This document shows positions 1 through 5,952 of a stretch of DNA of 12,662 nucleotides, in pieces. The translations under genes and the position numbers were made by a program. Below the pieces are notes generated by a model. That model did not search any database. It was not told where the DNA came from and saw nothing but the letters and a program-made list of their open reading frames with translations. Every line of letters begins with the position of its first letter. The stretch's first letter is position 1. The DNA comes from PLA5 sp040901705 (GTDB lineage: Bacteria; Planctomycetota; Planctomycetia; Pirellulales; PLA5), in NCBI GenBank assembly GCA_040901705.1, contig JBBDYI010000347.1, positions 1 to 12,662 on the forward strand, in the 5' to 3' direction.

Positions 1-48
1 CGCCGAACAAAACCTGCGGAAAAAACGCCAGCAATGACAGCTTGAAAG

Positions 49-66
49 GGGTGGCACAGCCCACCC
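49..66 (-). terminator. Possible weak terminator hairpin downstream of the HEPN-like gene
   Basis: A 6-base-pair hairpin (GGGTGG, loop of six, CCACCC) lies 15 bases past the stop codon of the minus-strand gene that ends at 81. Read on the minus strand it is followed by CCTTTCAAG, so there is no real T tract. It could be a weak terminator, or simply one of the short intergenic repeats that abound in this window. Positions 1-48 show nothing else I can identify. Confidence 0.25.
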
Positions 67-80
67 TACCCTACTCGTCC

Positions 81-674
81 TTACGTCGCTTTGTCGTTAG
101 TACGGGCAGATTCAACTTCAACGGCGACTCGGTCAAGCACGGGGTGCGTGTTAACTGCTACGGCTGCTCTAACGACGCGAAGAAGATCGTTCACAAATGC
201 GACAAGGCCATCTTGTGATTTGAACACAACCTCCTCGCCGGTACGCGACCAAAATCGGACAGTTCCCTCGTCATAATTGACATTCGGAGATGCACTCGTT
301 TCGTTCGATGCAAAATCAGGAAGATGCGCCAGAGCATTCCGAACAACACGAATCACGGTTCGAGGTTCCGCCGTGTTCTCGCAACCCTTCTTGCGGTACA
401 GAACGTCGTGTTGTGATTTCACAGTGAATGCGGATAACTCCTCGGCGGATAACGATAGTGCGTACGCAACGGGAAGTGCCAAGTGCGTTAGCAACGTGGG
501 AAGGCACATTATCGGATGGAGTTCACGCCAGTCTACCGAACGGTTGCGATATAGTCGGTCCATCAAACGGATCGTTTCCACGTCCTCACTGTCCAGGAGG
601 AAGTCGACCTCTTGAAGCCGCCAAAAACATTCTATCTCGAAAAGGACGGCCTTCGCCAAATCGTAACGGTTCAT
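81..674 (-). CDS. HEPN-domain-like protein, function unknown
   Basis: A 197-residue, mostly helical soluble protein. I recognise no close family, but residues 112-117 read R-N-A-L-A-H in the context VIRVVRNALAHLPDF. This fits the R-x4-H motif of HEPN domains, which form the RNase active site in many toxin, abortive-infection and CRISPR-associated proteins. The polar residue after R is also typical. No signal peptide or membrane segment is seen. The ATG at 674 is chosen because GGAG (682-685) sits 7 bases upstream; a start at 734 would add 20 basic, unstructured residues. GC in sampled lines is about 48-55%, against 60-75% in sampled lines of ilvB, which suggests acquisition by transfer. No nucleotidyltransferase (MNT) antitoxin is seen next to it, although the downstream side is cut by the window edge. 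Catalytic RNase activity is an inference; it could also be an inactive HEPN. Confidence 0.72.
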   Translation of the reverse strand: MNRYDLAKAVLFEIECFWRLQEVDFLLDSEDVETIRLMDRLYRNRSVDWRELHPIMCLPTLLTHLALPVAYALSLSAEELSAFTVKSQHDVLYRKKGCENTAEPRTVIRVVRNALAHLPDFASNETSASPNVNYDEGTVRFWSRTGEEVVFKSQDGLVAFVNDLLRVVRAAVAVNTHPVLDRVAVEVESARTNDKAT

Positions 675-681
675 GTTTGCA

Positions 682-685
682 CTCC
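682..685 (-). promoter_or_regulatory. Ribosome binding site deciding the start of the HEPN-like gene
   Basis: GGAG on the minus strand lies 7 bases before the ATG at 674-672. No comparable site stands before the longer reading-frame start at 734, so the shorter protein is preferred. Confidence 0.6.
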
Positions 686-725
686 GGCGCGCGTGCGGCG
701 CCGAATCGCGTCGAACGGCGGTTCC

Positions 726-747
726 GTCAGGCACCGGGGTGCCTGAC
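726..747. repeat. Perfect 10-bp palindrome between ilvB and the HEPN-like gene
   Basis: GTCAGGCACC and its exact reverse complement GGTGCCTGAC flank two G. As RNA this folds into an 8-bp stem with a 6-base loop on either strand. It lies 31 bases past the ilvB stop and upstream of the next gene on the same strand. It could end ilvB transcription or separate the two genes, but no T run follows on the minus strand. It may equally be a dispersed palindromic repeat. Confidence 0.5.
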
Positions 748-777
748 CACGACTACTGATCTTCCGACGCCGTCAGT

Positions 778-2550
778 TCACCCGACAATCATATCCCTAA
801 CCGTCATCCCCGAAGGAATCATCGGCAGCACGTGTTCTTGATACGGCACCTGCACGTCGAGGACGAATGGGCCGTCGTAGTTGATCATTTCGTCTAGGGC
901 CGCGCTTAGGTCGGCTTTTTCTTTTATGAAGGCTCCGCCGCAGCCGTAGCCTTTGGCGATGGTGACGAAGTCGGGGTAGCGGTGGTCGTTGCCGATGCCG
1001 TTGCCTGCGCCGATGGCTTCGGGGTGGTCGATCGGGCCGAGGTACGTGTGTGCCCGGTTGCCCTGATGAAAACGGTCTTCCCATTGGACGACCATGCCGA
1101 GGTGCTGGTTGTTGAGGAGCAGGACTTTGACGGGGAGCTTTTCGCAATGACACGTGGCGAGTTCCTGGATGTTCATCTGGAAGCTGCCGTCGCCGTCGAT
1201 GTCGATGCAGAGTGCGCCGGGGTGAGCGGCTTGGGCGCCCATCGCCGCCGGGAGGCCGAAGCCCATCGTGCCGAGGCCGCTGCTGCTCATCCACGTTCGG
1301 GGGCGGGCGAGTTTGTAGAACTGGGCGCCCCACATTTGATGCTGGCCCACGCCGACGGCGACGTAGGTTTCGCGGTCTTTGGTTTTCTTCCAGAGTTCGC
1401 TGATGGCGTGCTGCTGGAGGATGCCGGGGAAGGTTTCGTCGTAGCGGAGCGGGACGTCGCGCTTCCACTGGTCGATCTTGGCGTGCCAGTCGGCGAGGTC
1501 TTCCGGCGGCTCGACGATCTTGTTGAGTTCGGCCAGCGCGAACTTCACGTCGCTGACGATCGGGATGTGGGCCTCTTTGTTCTTGTTGATCTCCGACGGG
1601 TCGACGTCGACATGCACGATCATGGCGTTCTTGGCGAACGCGGGCACGTTGCCGGTGACGCGGTCGTCGAAGCGGACGCCGAGCGCGATGAGCAGGTCGC
1701 AGGCTTCGACGGCGTAGTTGGCATAGGCCGCGCCGTGCATGCCGAGCATGTGGAGCGAGAGCGGGTCTTCGCCGGGAAACGCGCCGAGGCCCATGAGTGT
1801 CATCGTGACGGGGATTTTCGTTTTGGCGACCAATTGGCGCAGTTCGTCGCTGGCGTCGGACGAGAGGATGCCGCCGCCGGCGTAGATGACCGGGCGCTTG
1901 GCGCGCTTGATGGCCGCGGCGAGTTGCTTGATTTGGGCTGGCTGGGCCTGCTTGCGCTCGGAGAGTCGATAGCCGGGCAGATTCATGGGGGCTTCGTAGT
2001 CGGGCACGCACGTGGCTTGCTGGATGTTCTTGGGCAAGTCGATGAGTACGGGGCCCGGTCGGCCGGTGGTGGCGACGTGGAACGCCTCGCGGACGACGCG
2101 GGCGATGTCTTTCACGTCGGTGACGAGGTAGTGGTGCTTGGTGATGGCGCGGCAGACTTCGACGATGGGCGTTTCTTGGAAGGCGTCGGTGCCGATGACG
2201 CGAGTGGGAACCTGGCCTGTGATGGCGATGAGCGGGATGCTGTCGAGCTTGGCGTCGGCGATGGAGGTGACGAGGTTGGTCGCGCCGGGGCCGCTGGTGG
2301 CCATGCAGACGCCGGGGCGGCCGGTGGTGCGGGAATAGCCCTGGGCCGCGAAGCCGCCGCCTTGCTCGTGACGAGGAAGGATCGTGCGGAGGCGGTCCTT
2401 GAACTTGGTGAGCGACTGGTGCAGCGGCATGCTCGCGCCGCCCGGATAGGCGAAGATCACCTCGACGCCGTGGTTGACGAGCGATTGGACGAGGATGTCT
2501 GCGCCGCAGGTGAGGTGAGAACCGGTGGTGGTCTTCGTCGCAGTGGACAC
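778..2550 (-). CDS. ilvB: Acetolactate synthase large subunit (acetohydroxyacid synthase)
   Basis: This ThDP- and FAD-dependent enzyme condenses two pyruvates to 2-acetolactate, or pyruvate and 2-oxobutyrate to 2-aceto-2-hydroxybutyrate, the first common step of valine, leucine and isoleucine synthesis. The 590 residues match the usual length. Visible parts are the N-terminal Pyr domain with the catalytic Glu62 (RHEQGGGFAAQGYSR), the VIGTDAFQETPIVEV segment (residues 118-132), the central FAD-binding domain at about 200-345, and the C-terminal ThDP domain with GDGSF at 453-457. The end (MVVQWEDRF 486-494, EHVLPMIPSG 572-581) resembles plant enzymes more than the E. coli ones. The GTG at 2550 is chosen because homology begins at residue 13 or so (LTCGADILVQSL). 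The frame stays open to 2946, but that extension lacks recognisable domain sequence and its ATG at 2640 lies inside a repeat. AAGG lies 10 bases upstream. No ilvN regulatory subunit is next to it. The gene is divergent from hisC. Confidence 0.96.
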   Translation of the reverse strand: MSTATKTTTGSHLTCGADILVQSLVNHGVEVIFAYPGGASMPLHQSLTKFKDRLRTILPRHEQGGGFAAQGYSRTTGRPGVCMATSGPGATNLVTSIADAKLDSIPLIAITGQVPTRVIGTDAFQETPIVEVCRAITKHHYLVTDVKDIARVVREAFHVATTGRPGPVLIDLPKNIQQATCVPDYEAPMNLPGYRLSERKQAQPAQIKQLAAAIKRAKRPVIYAGGGILSSDASDELRQLVAKTKIPVTMTLMGLGAFPGEDPLSLHMLGMHGAAYANYAVEACDLLIALGVRFDDRVTGNVPAFAKNAMIVHVDVDPSEINKNKEAHIPIVSDVKFALAELNKIVEPPEDLADWHAKIDQWKRDVPLRYDETFPGILQQHAISELWKKTKDRETYVAVGVGQHQMWGAQFYKLARPRTWMSSSGLGTMGFGLPAAMGAQAAHPGALCIDIDGDGSFQMNIQELATCHCEKLPVKVLLLNNQHLGMVVQWEDRFHQGNRAHTYLGPIDHPEAIGAGNGIGNDHRYPDFVTIAKGYGCGGAFIKEKADLSAALDEMINYDGPFVLDVQVPYQEHVLPMIPSGMTVRDMIVG

Positions 2551-2621
2551 GAAACTTGGCCTTGGCTGAAGGGAAAGCAACTCGGCGCATCGTCGATAGG
2601 CAAACGGCGCTATCGGACCGC

Positions 2622-2653
2622 CAGAACCGATTTTGGGCATAAGCACTTTAGGA
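2622..2653. repeat. Copy of a dispersed intergenic motif (CAGAA...ATAAGCACTT)
   Basis: The stretch runs CAGAACCGATTTTGGG then CATAAGCACTTTAG. It matches 12584-12612 (CAGAAATCGGTTTCGGG then ATAAGCACTTAG) with a few substitutions and single-base gaps, in the same orientation. It lies about 75-100 bases upstream of the ilvB start. The ATG at 2640 that would extend ilvB by 30 residues falls inside it. Confidence 0.6.
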
Positions 2654-2897
2654 TACACATCGGATGGGCCGACACACAACTGTACGACGCGGGCGATCCC
2701 CTCGAATGGCGGGACTTCGGTTGGCGACGTCGGGCACTGGATGCATTCTCGTCTGCGGAAGCTCATGCGGTTGGAGAGGCCACTAGGCAATCGATCGCGA
2801 ATGGGATACACCGAATCGGTCTCGCGTTGGCGAACCCGACGGCGTCGGAGCCGGTCTTTGGCTTTTGCGACGGCGGACGGAGGCGATGGCTCGAAAC

Positions 2898-2923
2898 TGG
2901 GATGTTGACGTGGGACGTTGACG
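2898..2923. repeat. Tandem 13-mer, two units
   Basis: TGGGATGTTGACG is followed immediately by TGGGACGTTGACG, identical at 12 of 13 positions. It lies in the gap upstream of ilvB and has no recognisable function. It supports the view that this stretch is not coding. Confidence 0.6.
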
Positions 2924-2981
2924 ACCGATCTTGAAATTGCCGACACCTCAACGGCGTCTCAAATGGTACGGACAGGCATCT

Positions 2982-3148
2982 ACAGATTACGCAGATTTCG
3001 CAGATGGAATTCGGTCGGTTTGCGTGACTTGGTTGAGTTTCGGCGTTGCGTCCACGTCCGACGTCGTTCGTTGCTTAGTCTAGCGGCGGGGATATGCAAC
3101 TGGCGAACCAGGGGCAACTCTATCTGCGAAAATCGGCGAAATCTGTGG
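2982..3148. repeat. Inverted pair of 9-base-period repeats (CAGATTNCG)
   Basis: The left arm (2983-3007) consists of units CAGATTACG, CAGATTTCG, CAGATGG. The right arm (3122-3148), read on the opposite strand, is CAGATTTCG, CCGATTTTCG, CAGAT, the same units with one inserted base. About 115 bases separate the arms. The organisation resembles the second pair at 4387-4523, whose unit differs (CAGAGGNCG). Such elements are known informally from many environmental bacterial genomes; their function is unknown. It sits upstream of hisC. Confidence 0.65.
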
Positions 3149-3275
3149 ATCGTTTCCTCGCGTGGATACTATCGAGCACTCGACTTTTTCGCGATCGACT
3201 TCGTTTCGAATAACTTCTAGTTTCGTGCTGGCTGACTTCGGCCCGATTTAACTTTGTCGCGTTCGGCGCACTGCC

Positions 3276-4334
3276 ATGAACTACGTTCGTCCTGAAATCG
3301 CCGCCATGACCGGGTATGTGCCCGGCGAGCAGCCGCAGGCCGGCAAGTTCATCAAGCTCAACACGAACGAGAATCCGTATCCTTGCTCGCCGACCGTGGG
3401 ACGAGCAATCGAGGCGGTAGTGCAGCAAGGTCTGTCGCGGTATCCCGATCCGCTGGCGATGGCGTTTCGCCGCCGGGCCGCGGAAATCCTGGGCGTCGAG
3501 CCGGATTGGATTTTGTGCGGCAACGGCAGCGACGACATTCTCACCATTGTGACGCGGGCCTTCGTTGGAGCGGACCAATGGCTGCGGCTGCCGTACCCGA
3601 GTTACGTGCTGTACAAGACACTGGCGCAGATTCAGGGTTCGCACGCCGAGGAAGTTCATTTCGACGCGGATTGGTCGCTCGGCGATGCGTTCGCGGCGGC
3701 GCGGGAGGGTTTGCGGCTGGCGTTTCTGCCGAATCCGAACAGCCCTTCGGGGACGGTGGTGCCGCCGAGCCGCGTGTTGGAACTGGCCGAACGGTTGCCT
3801 TGTCCGTTGTTGGTGGACGAAGCGTATGCCGACTTCGCCGAGGACAACTGCATCGAGTTGGTGAAGCGGAGCGAGAAGGTGATGGTGTCGCGGACGCTGA
3901 GCAAGTCGTACGCGCTGGCCGGCTTGCGATTTGGCTTCATCGTCGCCCAGCCGCAGGTGATCCGCGAACTGGAAAAGGTGAAGGACTCGTACAACTGCGA
4001 CAGCCTGTCGATTGCGGCGGCGACGGCGGCGATCGACGATCGGGCCTGGCTGGCCGACAACCGGCGGAAGATACTCGCCACGCGCGATCGGCTGACCGAC
4101 GGCATGCGCGGTTTAGGGTTCGCAGCGGTCGCATCGCAGGCCAACTTCGTCTGGAATACGCATCCGTCACAACCGCTACAGCCGCTTTACGAGCAGCTCA
4201 AAGACCAACGGATTCTGGTCCGATACATGCAGTATCCTGGTTGGGGCGATGGATTGCGGATTTCGGTAGGGACCGACGAGCAAGTGGATGCGTGTTTGGC
4301 GGTGTTAGAGCAGAGGCTGGGGACTAGGGACTAG
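3276..4334 (+). CDS. hisC: Histidinol-phosphate aminotransferase
   Basis: This PLP-dependent, fold-type I (class II) aminotransferase converts imidazole acetol phosphate and glutamate to histidinol phosphate and 2-oxoglutarate in histidine synthesis. The 352 residues are normal for the family. Signatures in order are NTNENPYPCSP (29-39), CGNGSDDIL (81-89) for cofactor phosphate binding, PNPNSPSG (152-159) with the cofactor-contacting Asn155, LVDEAYADF (179-187) with Asp181 and Tyr184, and TLSKSYALAGLRFGF (207-221) with the Schiff-base Lys210 and Arg218. The ATG at 3276 gives the standard N-terminus (YVRPEI...Y.PG), but no Shine-Dalgarno sequence precedes it. The last five residues and the stop are encoded by a tandem heptamer, so the C-terminal end may vary between strains. 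hisB follows 316 bases downstream on the same strand, which suggests loose co-transcription. Confidence 0.96.
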   Translation: MNYVRPEIAAMTGYVPGEQPQAGKFIKLNTNENPYPCSPTVGRAIEAVVQQGLSRYPDPLAMAFRRRAAEILGVEPDWILCGNGSDDILTIVTRAFVGADQWLRLPYPSYVLYKTLAQIQGSHAEEVHFDADWSLGDAFAAAREGLRLAFLPNPNSPSGTVVPPSRVLELAERLPCPLLVDEAYADFAEDNCIELVKRSEKVMVSRTLSKSYALAGLRFGFIVAQPQVIRELEKVKDSYNCDSLSIAAATAAIDDRAWLADNRRKILATRDRLTDGMRGLGFAAVASQANFVWNTHPSQPLQPLYEQLKDQRILVRYMQYPGWGDGLRISVGTDEQVDACLAVLEQRLGTRD

Positions 4335-4339
4335 GGACC
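4321..4339 (+). repeat. Heptamer repeat covering the hisC stop codon
   Basis: GGACTAG occurs twice in tandem and is followed by GGACC. The second unit contains the TAG stop of hisC (4332-4334). Gain or loss of a unit would shift the frame at the C-terminus of HisC, where little function is expected. Confidence 0.7.
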
Positions 4340-4386
4340 GTGGAGCAGCCGCTGGCCGCAACCAAGAAATACGCTGGTACTTTCAT

Positions 4387-4523
4387 AACACAGAGGCCGC
4401 GGAGGTTTCGCAGAGGTCGCAGAGGAATTCGGGAGTCGAATCCCACGTAGCGCCGCGAGTCGTTTGGATTTCTTCGGATGAATTCTTCGCGTCCTCCGCG
4501 CGACCTCCGCGGACTCTGCGTTG
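4387..4523. repeat. Inverted pair of 9-base-period repeats (CAGAGGNCG)
   Basis: The left arm (4387-4429) is built of CAGAGGCCG, CGGAGGTTTCG, CAGAGGTCG and CAGAGGAAT. The right arm (4481-4523), on the opposite strand, is GCAGAGTCCG, CGGAGGTCG, CGCGGAGGACG, ending in the same AATT. The arms are about 43 bases each and separated by 51 bases, so the transcript could form a long imperfect hairpin. It has the same architecture as the CAGATTNCG pair upstream of hisC. Confidence 0.7.
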
Positions 4524-4625
4524 AAAAACGAACAAGCTAAATTCACGCAAGCGGGCAAGAATCTGCGAATTAGTCGCATGGAATGGGCAGCGCTTTGCAA
4601 ATCACCCAACCGCCAACGTCTAACC

Positions 4626-4648
4626 TCGAACCTCCACAATCGAACCTC
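4626..4648 (+). repeat. Direct repeat TCGAACCTC immediately before hisB
   Basis: TCGAACCTC occurs at 4626-4634 and 4640-4648, with a partial third unit TCTAACCTC at 4619-4627. The repeat fills the place where a ribosome binding site for hisB would be expected; none is present. Confidence 0.6.
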
Positions 4649-4650
4649 GC

Positions 4651-5244
4651 ATGGCACGCACGGCGACGATTCAGCGGCGGACGCAAGAGACCGAGATCGA
4701 GTTGACGCTCGATCTCGACGGCGGCGGCGCTGCGCAGATCGCCACCGGCGTCGGGTTCTTCGATCACATGCTCACGCTGCTGGCCAAGCATGCGGCGTTC
4801 GATCTCTCCGTGCGAGCCAAGGGCGATCTGCACGTCGATCATCACCACACCGTCGAGGACGTCGGCATCTGCTTCGGTCAGGCCATCCGGCAGGCGCTGG
4901 GCGACAAAGCCGGCATCCGGCGGTATGGCCACTTCACGCTGCCGATGGACGAAACGCTGGTGACGAGCGCCGTCGATCTCGGCGGGCGGTTTTCGCTGGT
5001 TTTCAACGCTGCGTTTCCGTCGGCGAAGATCGGCGACTTCGACAGCGAGTTGGTCGAAGATTTCTGGCAAGCCGCGGCGGCCAACGCCCTGGCCAATCTG
5101 CACGTCGTGCTCCACCACGGCCGCAATAGCCATCACATCAGCGAAGCGATCTTCAAGGCAACGGCGCGGGCGTTGCGGATGGCGGTCGAAGCCGATCCGC
5201 GGATGACGGGCGTGCCGAGCACGAAGGGGACGCTCAGCGAGTGA
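4651..5244 (+). CDS. hisB: Imidazoleglycerol-phosphate dehydratase
   Basis: This enzyme dehydrates imidazole glycerol phosphate to imidazole acetol phosphate, the substrate of HisC, in histidine synthesis. The 197 residues are the length of the stand-alone enzyme, without the histidinol-phosphatase domain fused to it in E. coli. The Mn-binding histidine motifs are intact: GVGFFDHML (33-41), DHHHTVEDVGI (63-73) and LHHGRNSHHISEA (154-166). The repeated half-motifs reflect the internal duplication of the fold. The ATG at 4651 fits the family N-terminus (ARTATIQRRTQETEIEL) but has no Shine-Dalgarno sequence and follows a repeat directly. A 6-bp hairpin (CGCTCA/TGAGCG, 5231-5247) spans the stop codon without a T run. 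A better terminator candidate lies at 5537-5561. Confidence 0.97.
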   Translation: MARTATIQRRTQETEIELTLDLDGGGAAQIATGVGFFDHMLTLLAKHAAFDLSVRAKGDLHVDHHHTVEDVGICFGQAIRQALGDKAGIRRYGHFTLPMDETLVTSAVDLGGRFSLVFNAAFPSAKIGDFDSELVEDFWQAAAANALANLHVVLHHGRNSHHISEAIFKATARALRMAVEADPRMTGVPSTKGTLSE

Positions 5245-5536
5245 GCGATCCGCATCCGCCCAAGAGCCGAAGTCGTTGAAATTTCGTTGCCTTCGCGCGA
5301 CGGGTTGCTGTTCTGGGTTGGTGCTCCTGTTCGCTTGGCCGCATGGATTCGACGGACCGACCGGCGATCACCAAATCGACGTAGCCCGGTCGTTCCGTAT
5401 TGGTGGGTTGGTCACGAACGATTCCCCGGCGACTGCGTGGCGCATCGGCGCCGAATCCGCCTATATCCTTAGGGACCATCGTCGTGGCATAACTTGCTTC
5501 TCGCCAACATCTTACAAACTGCCGCGGCGGTTCGGT

Positions 5537-5561
5537 CGTGCCGGTTTTTCCGACGTTTTTT
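5537..5561 (+). terminator. Candidate Rho-independent terminator
   Basis: CGT and CGG (split by a two-base GC bulge) pair with CCGACG across a TTTTT loop, and the stem is followed by six T (5556-5561). It lies 290 bases after hisB and just before the promoter at 5597, so it would separate the his transcript from the regulator unit. The stem is short and bulged, which limits confidence. Confidence 0.4.
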
Positions 5562-5596
5562 AGTAGGTCGCGTGGCTTTCTGATCGCGCCGTTTTC

Positions 5597-5625
5597 TTGC
5601 AAAGCCTATCGGCTGCGTTTAGAAT
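5597..5625 (+). promoter_or_regulatory. Candidate sigma-70 promoter for the sigma-54 activator
   Basis: TTGCAA (4 of 6 to the -35 consensus), exactly 17 bases, then TAGAAT (5 of 6 to the -10 consensus). Transcription would start near 5632 and give a leader of about 320 bases before the ATG at 5953. It is the best match in this gap, but such pairs also occur by chance. Confidence 0.4.
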
Positions 5626-5655
5626 ACGAGTCATAGAGATTGATGAGACTAAGTA

Positions 5656-5793
5656 AGGTTTGCCGCGCCGTCGATGAGCGACGGCCGTCTTGGAGTAGCA
5701 AAGCCTGGGGGTATCCGGATCATGCCCACGGGTAAGTCTTGCGGTGGGTGGCGCGAGAGTTTTCGTCGACCCGGTTGGCACGGACTACGTGCC
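5656..5793 (+). ncRNA. Structured leader candidate upstream of the activator gene
   Basis: Four stems follow one another in the predicted leader. An outer stem AGGTTTGC (5656-5663) pairs with GCAAA-g-CCT (5698-5706). It encloses a perfect 7-bp hairpin GCCGTCG/CGACGGC with loop ATGAG (5667-5685). Next come CCCAC/GTGGG with a flanking G-U pair (5724-5749) and GGCACG/CGTGCC with a 5-base loop (5777-5793). It matches no riboswitch class I know. The string GCAAAGCC recalls the c-di-GMP-I aptamer, but the rest of that motif is missing. A regulatory role is inferred only from structure and position. Confidence 0.3.
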
Positions 5794-5952
5794 GCCGCGC
5801 GGCGAACAGGCCGATTGAGTTACCGCTAATGACGCAATGCTAAAGCGACTGCCTTGGGCGCAATGGGCGCACGAGGCCGATCGCGAGAAGAGGTTGCCGA
5901 ACCGCACGCTGGGAATAACTGTGTGCCGGTCTCGGCGGAGTTGAATTACCGC

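Larger units (their letters stand above)
2551..3275. other. Divergent intergenic region between ilvB and hisC
   Basis: These 725 bases hold no convincing gene. The ilvB frame remains open through much of it, but the translation is basic, low in domain signal and runs through repeats. I see a copy of a dispersed motif (2622-2653), a tandem 13-mer (2898-2923) and a pair of inverted 9-base-period repeats (2982-3148). The promoters of ilvB and hisC must lie here unless each is read from farther away, but I found no sigma-70 pair good enough to call. Confidence 0.6.
4335..4650. other. hisC-hisB intergenic region, repeat-filled
   Basis: These 316 bases contain no gene. They hold the end of the GGACTAG repeat, the inverted CAGAGGNCG element (4387-4523) and a TCGAACCTC direct repeat (4626-4648) that ends two bases before the hisB ATG. 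No promoter or Shine-Dalgarno sequence for hisB is evident. Confidence 0.6.
5245..5952. other. Intergenic region between hisB and the sigma-54 activator
   Basis: Roughly 700 bases without a convincing gene. From 5245 to 5536 I see nothing beyond weak open frames. A terminator-like hairpin (5537-5561), a sigma-70-like promoter (5597-5625) and a series of hairpins (5656-5793) follow. The frame of the activator is open upstream to a TTG at 5854, so up to 33 extra residues are possible, though they show no domain. Confidence 0.55.

Noticed and set aside
462..482. Sigma-54 promoter on the minus strand inside the HEPN-like gene (TTGGCAC...GTTGC)
   Set aside because: The spacing between GG and GC is 11 instead of 10 bases, and the site lies within coding sequence with no gene to serve.
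982..2934. Long plus-strand open frame of 650 codons opposite ilvB
   Set aside because: It is antisense to a clear enzyme gene. Its Gly/Ala/Asp/Val-rich translation is typical of a GC-rich shadow frame.
2551..2946. Extension of the ilvB reading frame to a 722-residue protein
   Set aside because: The extra 132 residues show no domain, cross a non-triplet tandem repeat (2898-2923) and a dispersed repeat (2622-2653), and the remaining 590 residues already match the family length.
3120..3659. Minus-strand frame of 179 codons over the hisC start
   Set aside because: It overlaps hisC on the opposite strand, runs into an inverted repeat, and shows no domain.
5234..5602. Minus-strand frame of 122 codons and plus-strand frame of 95 codons after hisB
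   Set aside because: Neither has a recognisable domain, a good ribosome binding site or convincing composition, and they overlap each other. A small gene cannot be excluded without comparison to relatives.
5656..5750. c-di-GMP-I riboswitch in the activator leader
   Set aside because: GCAAAGCC matches the aptamer core, but the paired GCAAACC strand, the GAAA tetraloop and the receptor helix are missing.
5776..5792. Sigma-54 promoter at TTGGCACG...GTGCC
   Set aside because: The -24 half fits well, but the GC of the -12 half is two bases too far downstream and TTGC is absent. The sequence is better explained as a GGCACG/CGTGCC hairpin.
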